A DNA stretch of 64,000 nt from Anastatus disparis. Its lineage: Eukaryota > Arthropoda > Insecta > Hymenoptera > Eupelmidae. Both the position numbers and the translations under genes were made by a program. The first letter of the stretch is position 1. The number at the start of each line of letters is the position of its first letter. Location of the stretch: the NCBI GenBank assembly GCA_017163975.1, contig JAFFSR010000218.1, positions 6,761,501-6,825,500 of the forward strand, read 5' to 3'. Below the pieces are notes generated by a model. That model worked only from the letters and a program-made list of their open reading frames with translations, was not told where the DNA came from and did not search any database. Of the stretch, positions 62,158 through 64,000 are shown one piece after another.

Positions 62158-64000
62158 GTAAAAATGCCGCCAGTACTTTTTTCCCCTTATTTTGATTTTG
62201 AATTTAGATCCAACTTTTTTACTTTATTTATTATTTTGCACGTGAAATTTTTCTGAGATACACCGGTAATTTGAATAAATTCGATTTTACACGACATAAG
62301 CGTGAAATTTATGTAAAATTTTGGCGAAGTAAATTGTCTCGCCGGACTTAGGATGTATCTACTTATATCCGTTATGCATCTATAGATGTACTTAAGATAA
62401 TGTTATATAAATCGAGAAAGTTCTTTATTATTTTCTGTGAAATAAAATTAATATTTTTAGTTTTTTGCTGTAATCTGAGATAGAAAAACTTTTAAAATAC
62501 ATTAGTAAAATTATAATGCACGATAGTTAAAATTTGTGCTCTATGAATATGTTTCGTTAAAAGGAAGAGTTTAACCATTTGCTGCATCGTGGTTTTGAGA
62601 TACACGAATTTTGATATCACAACGTGATTCAAAGTAATTTTCTCAATTGCCTGAGTGTAAAATTTTCTTACATGTATTTTATATTTATAAATTTTTCGAA
62701 TTAAAGTTTTTCATATTATGAAGAAACGAAAAATATTTTTTATCATGTTTAGCATATAAAATTTATAAAGATTTTATTGAACGAATTATTTATGCGAATG
62801 TATTGTGCAGATATAAAGAATGGAAATAATTAAAAAAAAATCATATGGGAGAAGGTGAAATACTAAATTTTTTTTCTTTTAAAAATTCAATTTTTTACGG
62901 CCTTGTAATTTGAATTTAAATAAAAAAATGTTATTGAAAGTAACTTTCGTGGTAATTTAAAATGCAAAATATCTCGAACTGAATTTTTATATCTTGCATA
63001 GACAAATATTTTGATGATAAAAAAAAGTAAAATTTTATTTTTTTTTTACTTTATAAAAATGTAAATTATCAATTAAAAAAATTTTATATCTTTACAATTA
63101 CAAGCAAAATATTAATTCATCATATCAAAGCAAGCGCAGCAATGCATTCCTTCATATACACCGATGAGAAAGAAAAAAGCGAGAATCAAACCCAACTGTA
63201 TTTTTTTTTCTTTTATTTTTAGATATAAAATTACGAAGCGAATTACTAATAATGAAAATACTTGACTTCAATTAAACCTCAAAACTCAACTAATAATATC
63301 AACTGAACGCATCATTCCATTACAAACTCTATATCATTACTTACAAAAATAAAGTATAATTTAAAAAAAAAAAAATATAATAATAATTCAAGAATAAGAA
63401 GAAGAAGAAGAAGTCCTAAGAAATACGAAGAAACGTAAAAGGACTAGATATTAAAGATAATTCTAAAAGTTATACGACTTTATAATACACTTGTATAGTA
63501 GCGATTAATCCATAATGATGCGTCGCGACGATGATATTAGGTACACGATCATCATTACGATCGAAATTGTCTATAATCGTTTTTCTATTTTTTCTTTCTT
63601 TTTTTTATTCTTTTAGCTCAATGTTTGCGTCATCGTGTGCACATCGATTCGCCATTTTAGTTATGAAGAAAAAAGAGAAATAGAAAGAAGAAGAAAAAAA
63701 AGGATATTGGTAGCAATGACCCAGAAAAAGTTTCGAGAGTTTGGTTCTCTCTCGCAAAGGCAATTAATGTTGTGTATCGATCTCTTCATGTATTTCTGAT
63801 TAATTGGTTAAGAAAAGCCTTGATTCGTTTTGTTTTATTTATTTATCATTTTTTTTTTTCAATTTATATTTTTTATTTATTGCGACCGTGGGTTATTCCA
63901 AGATGTTCCATTAGTTTAGCGACCTATAAAAAAATTTTTATACCAGTGAATTACATTGTTTTCTTATGCTATTCTATTTTGTCAATTAGTTCCTTGTTCA
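62158..64000 (+). other. Start of intron 6, running off the window
   Basis: AT-rich with poly(T) runs and a short (GAA)n-like tract at 63393-63412. No further exon in phase 2 could be supported before the edge. Confidence 0.45.

Larger units (their letters stand above)
31646..64000 (+). other. Gene model: unidentified multi-exon gene, 3' end beyond window
   Basis: Exons 31646-31916, 46966-47425, 49389-49690, 50362-51038, 51171-51742 and probably 62097-62157, separated by introns of about 15.0 kb, 2.0 kb, 0.67 kb, 0.13 kb and 10.4 kb. All borders are AG|...|GT. Coding from the ATG at 31788 uses junction phases 0,1,0,2,1 with no internal stop, which would be unlikely by chance across five junctions. 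The first exon begins with a good acceptor (pyrimidine/G-rich TTGTTATTGTTGATTACAG), so at least one upstream non-coding exon is expected. No stop codon is reached. I cannot name the protein from memory; homology search with exons 2 and 4 would settle it. Confidence 0.8.

Noticed and set aside
1..64000. CRISPR arrays, operons, prophage or bacterial features
   Set aside because: None present; the composition and intron-split gene are eukaryotic.

Overview
The window is nuclear DNA of a eukaryote, most likely an insect. It is very AT-rich, with long poly(A)/poly(T) runs, (TA)n microsatellites, small inverted-repeat elements and a gene split by introns with GT..AG borders. The frequent AGGTTAGGTT/ATAACCTA words and the composition would suit a parasitoid wasp (Hymenoptera), but this is inference; no marker gene fixes the taxon.

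One gene can be supported. It lies on the + strand and its parts are spread over the right half: exon 31646-31916 (leader plus ATG at 31788), 46966-47425, 49389-49690, 50362-51038, 51171-51742 and a probable further exon at 62097-62157. It then runs off the right edge. The five junctions keep one reading frame (phases 0,1,0,2,1), giving about 733 codons before the edge. I do not recognise the protein. It is mostly low-complexity and Ser/Pro/Gln/Glu-rich, with a His-rich stretch, a compact Cys/His cluster (CxCHx14CxxCGGH), basic patches, and a KSVLF sequence fitting the RVxF docking motif of protein phosphatase 1. It looks like a large, intrinsically disordered cytoplasmic or nuclear scaffold protein.

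Layout: 1-31645 holds no supportable gene and is the upstream region or a giant 5' intron. Within it, 10983-12098 is a nest of repeats (tandem duplication, tRNA-derived element with Pol III boxes, 20-bp tandem repeat, GC-rich hairpin). Between 14671 and 26890 lie five copies of one short TTAA-ended inverted-repeat transposon family. At 31281-31453 another inverted-repeat element sits just upstream of the first identified exon. Intron 1 (15 kb) contains a pair of related palindromic elements immediately after the exon, a further inverted-repeat element at 41353-41581, and microsatellites. Intron 5 (10.4 kb) and the right end show mostly AT-rich filler.

The most notable points are the unidentified Cys/His and RVxF-bearing protein, a 52-codon upstream ORF that overlaps its start codon in another frame, and the mobile-element families around its first exon.
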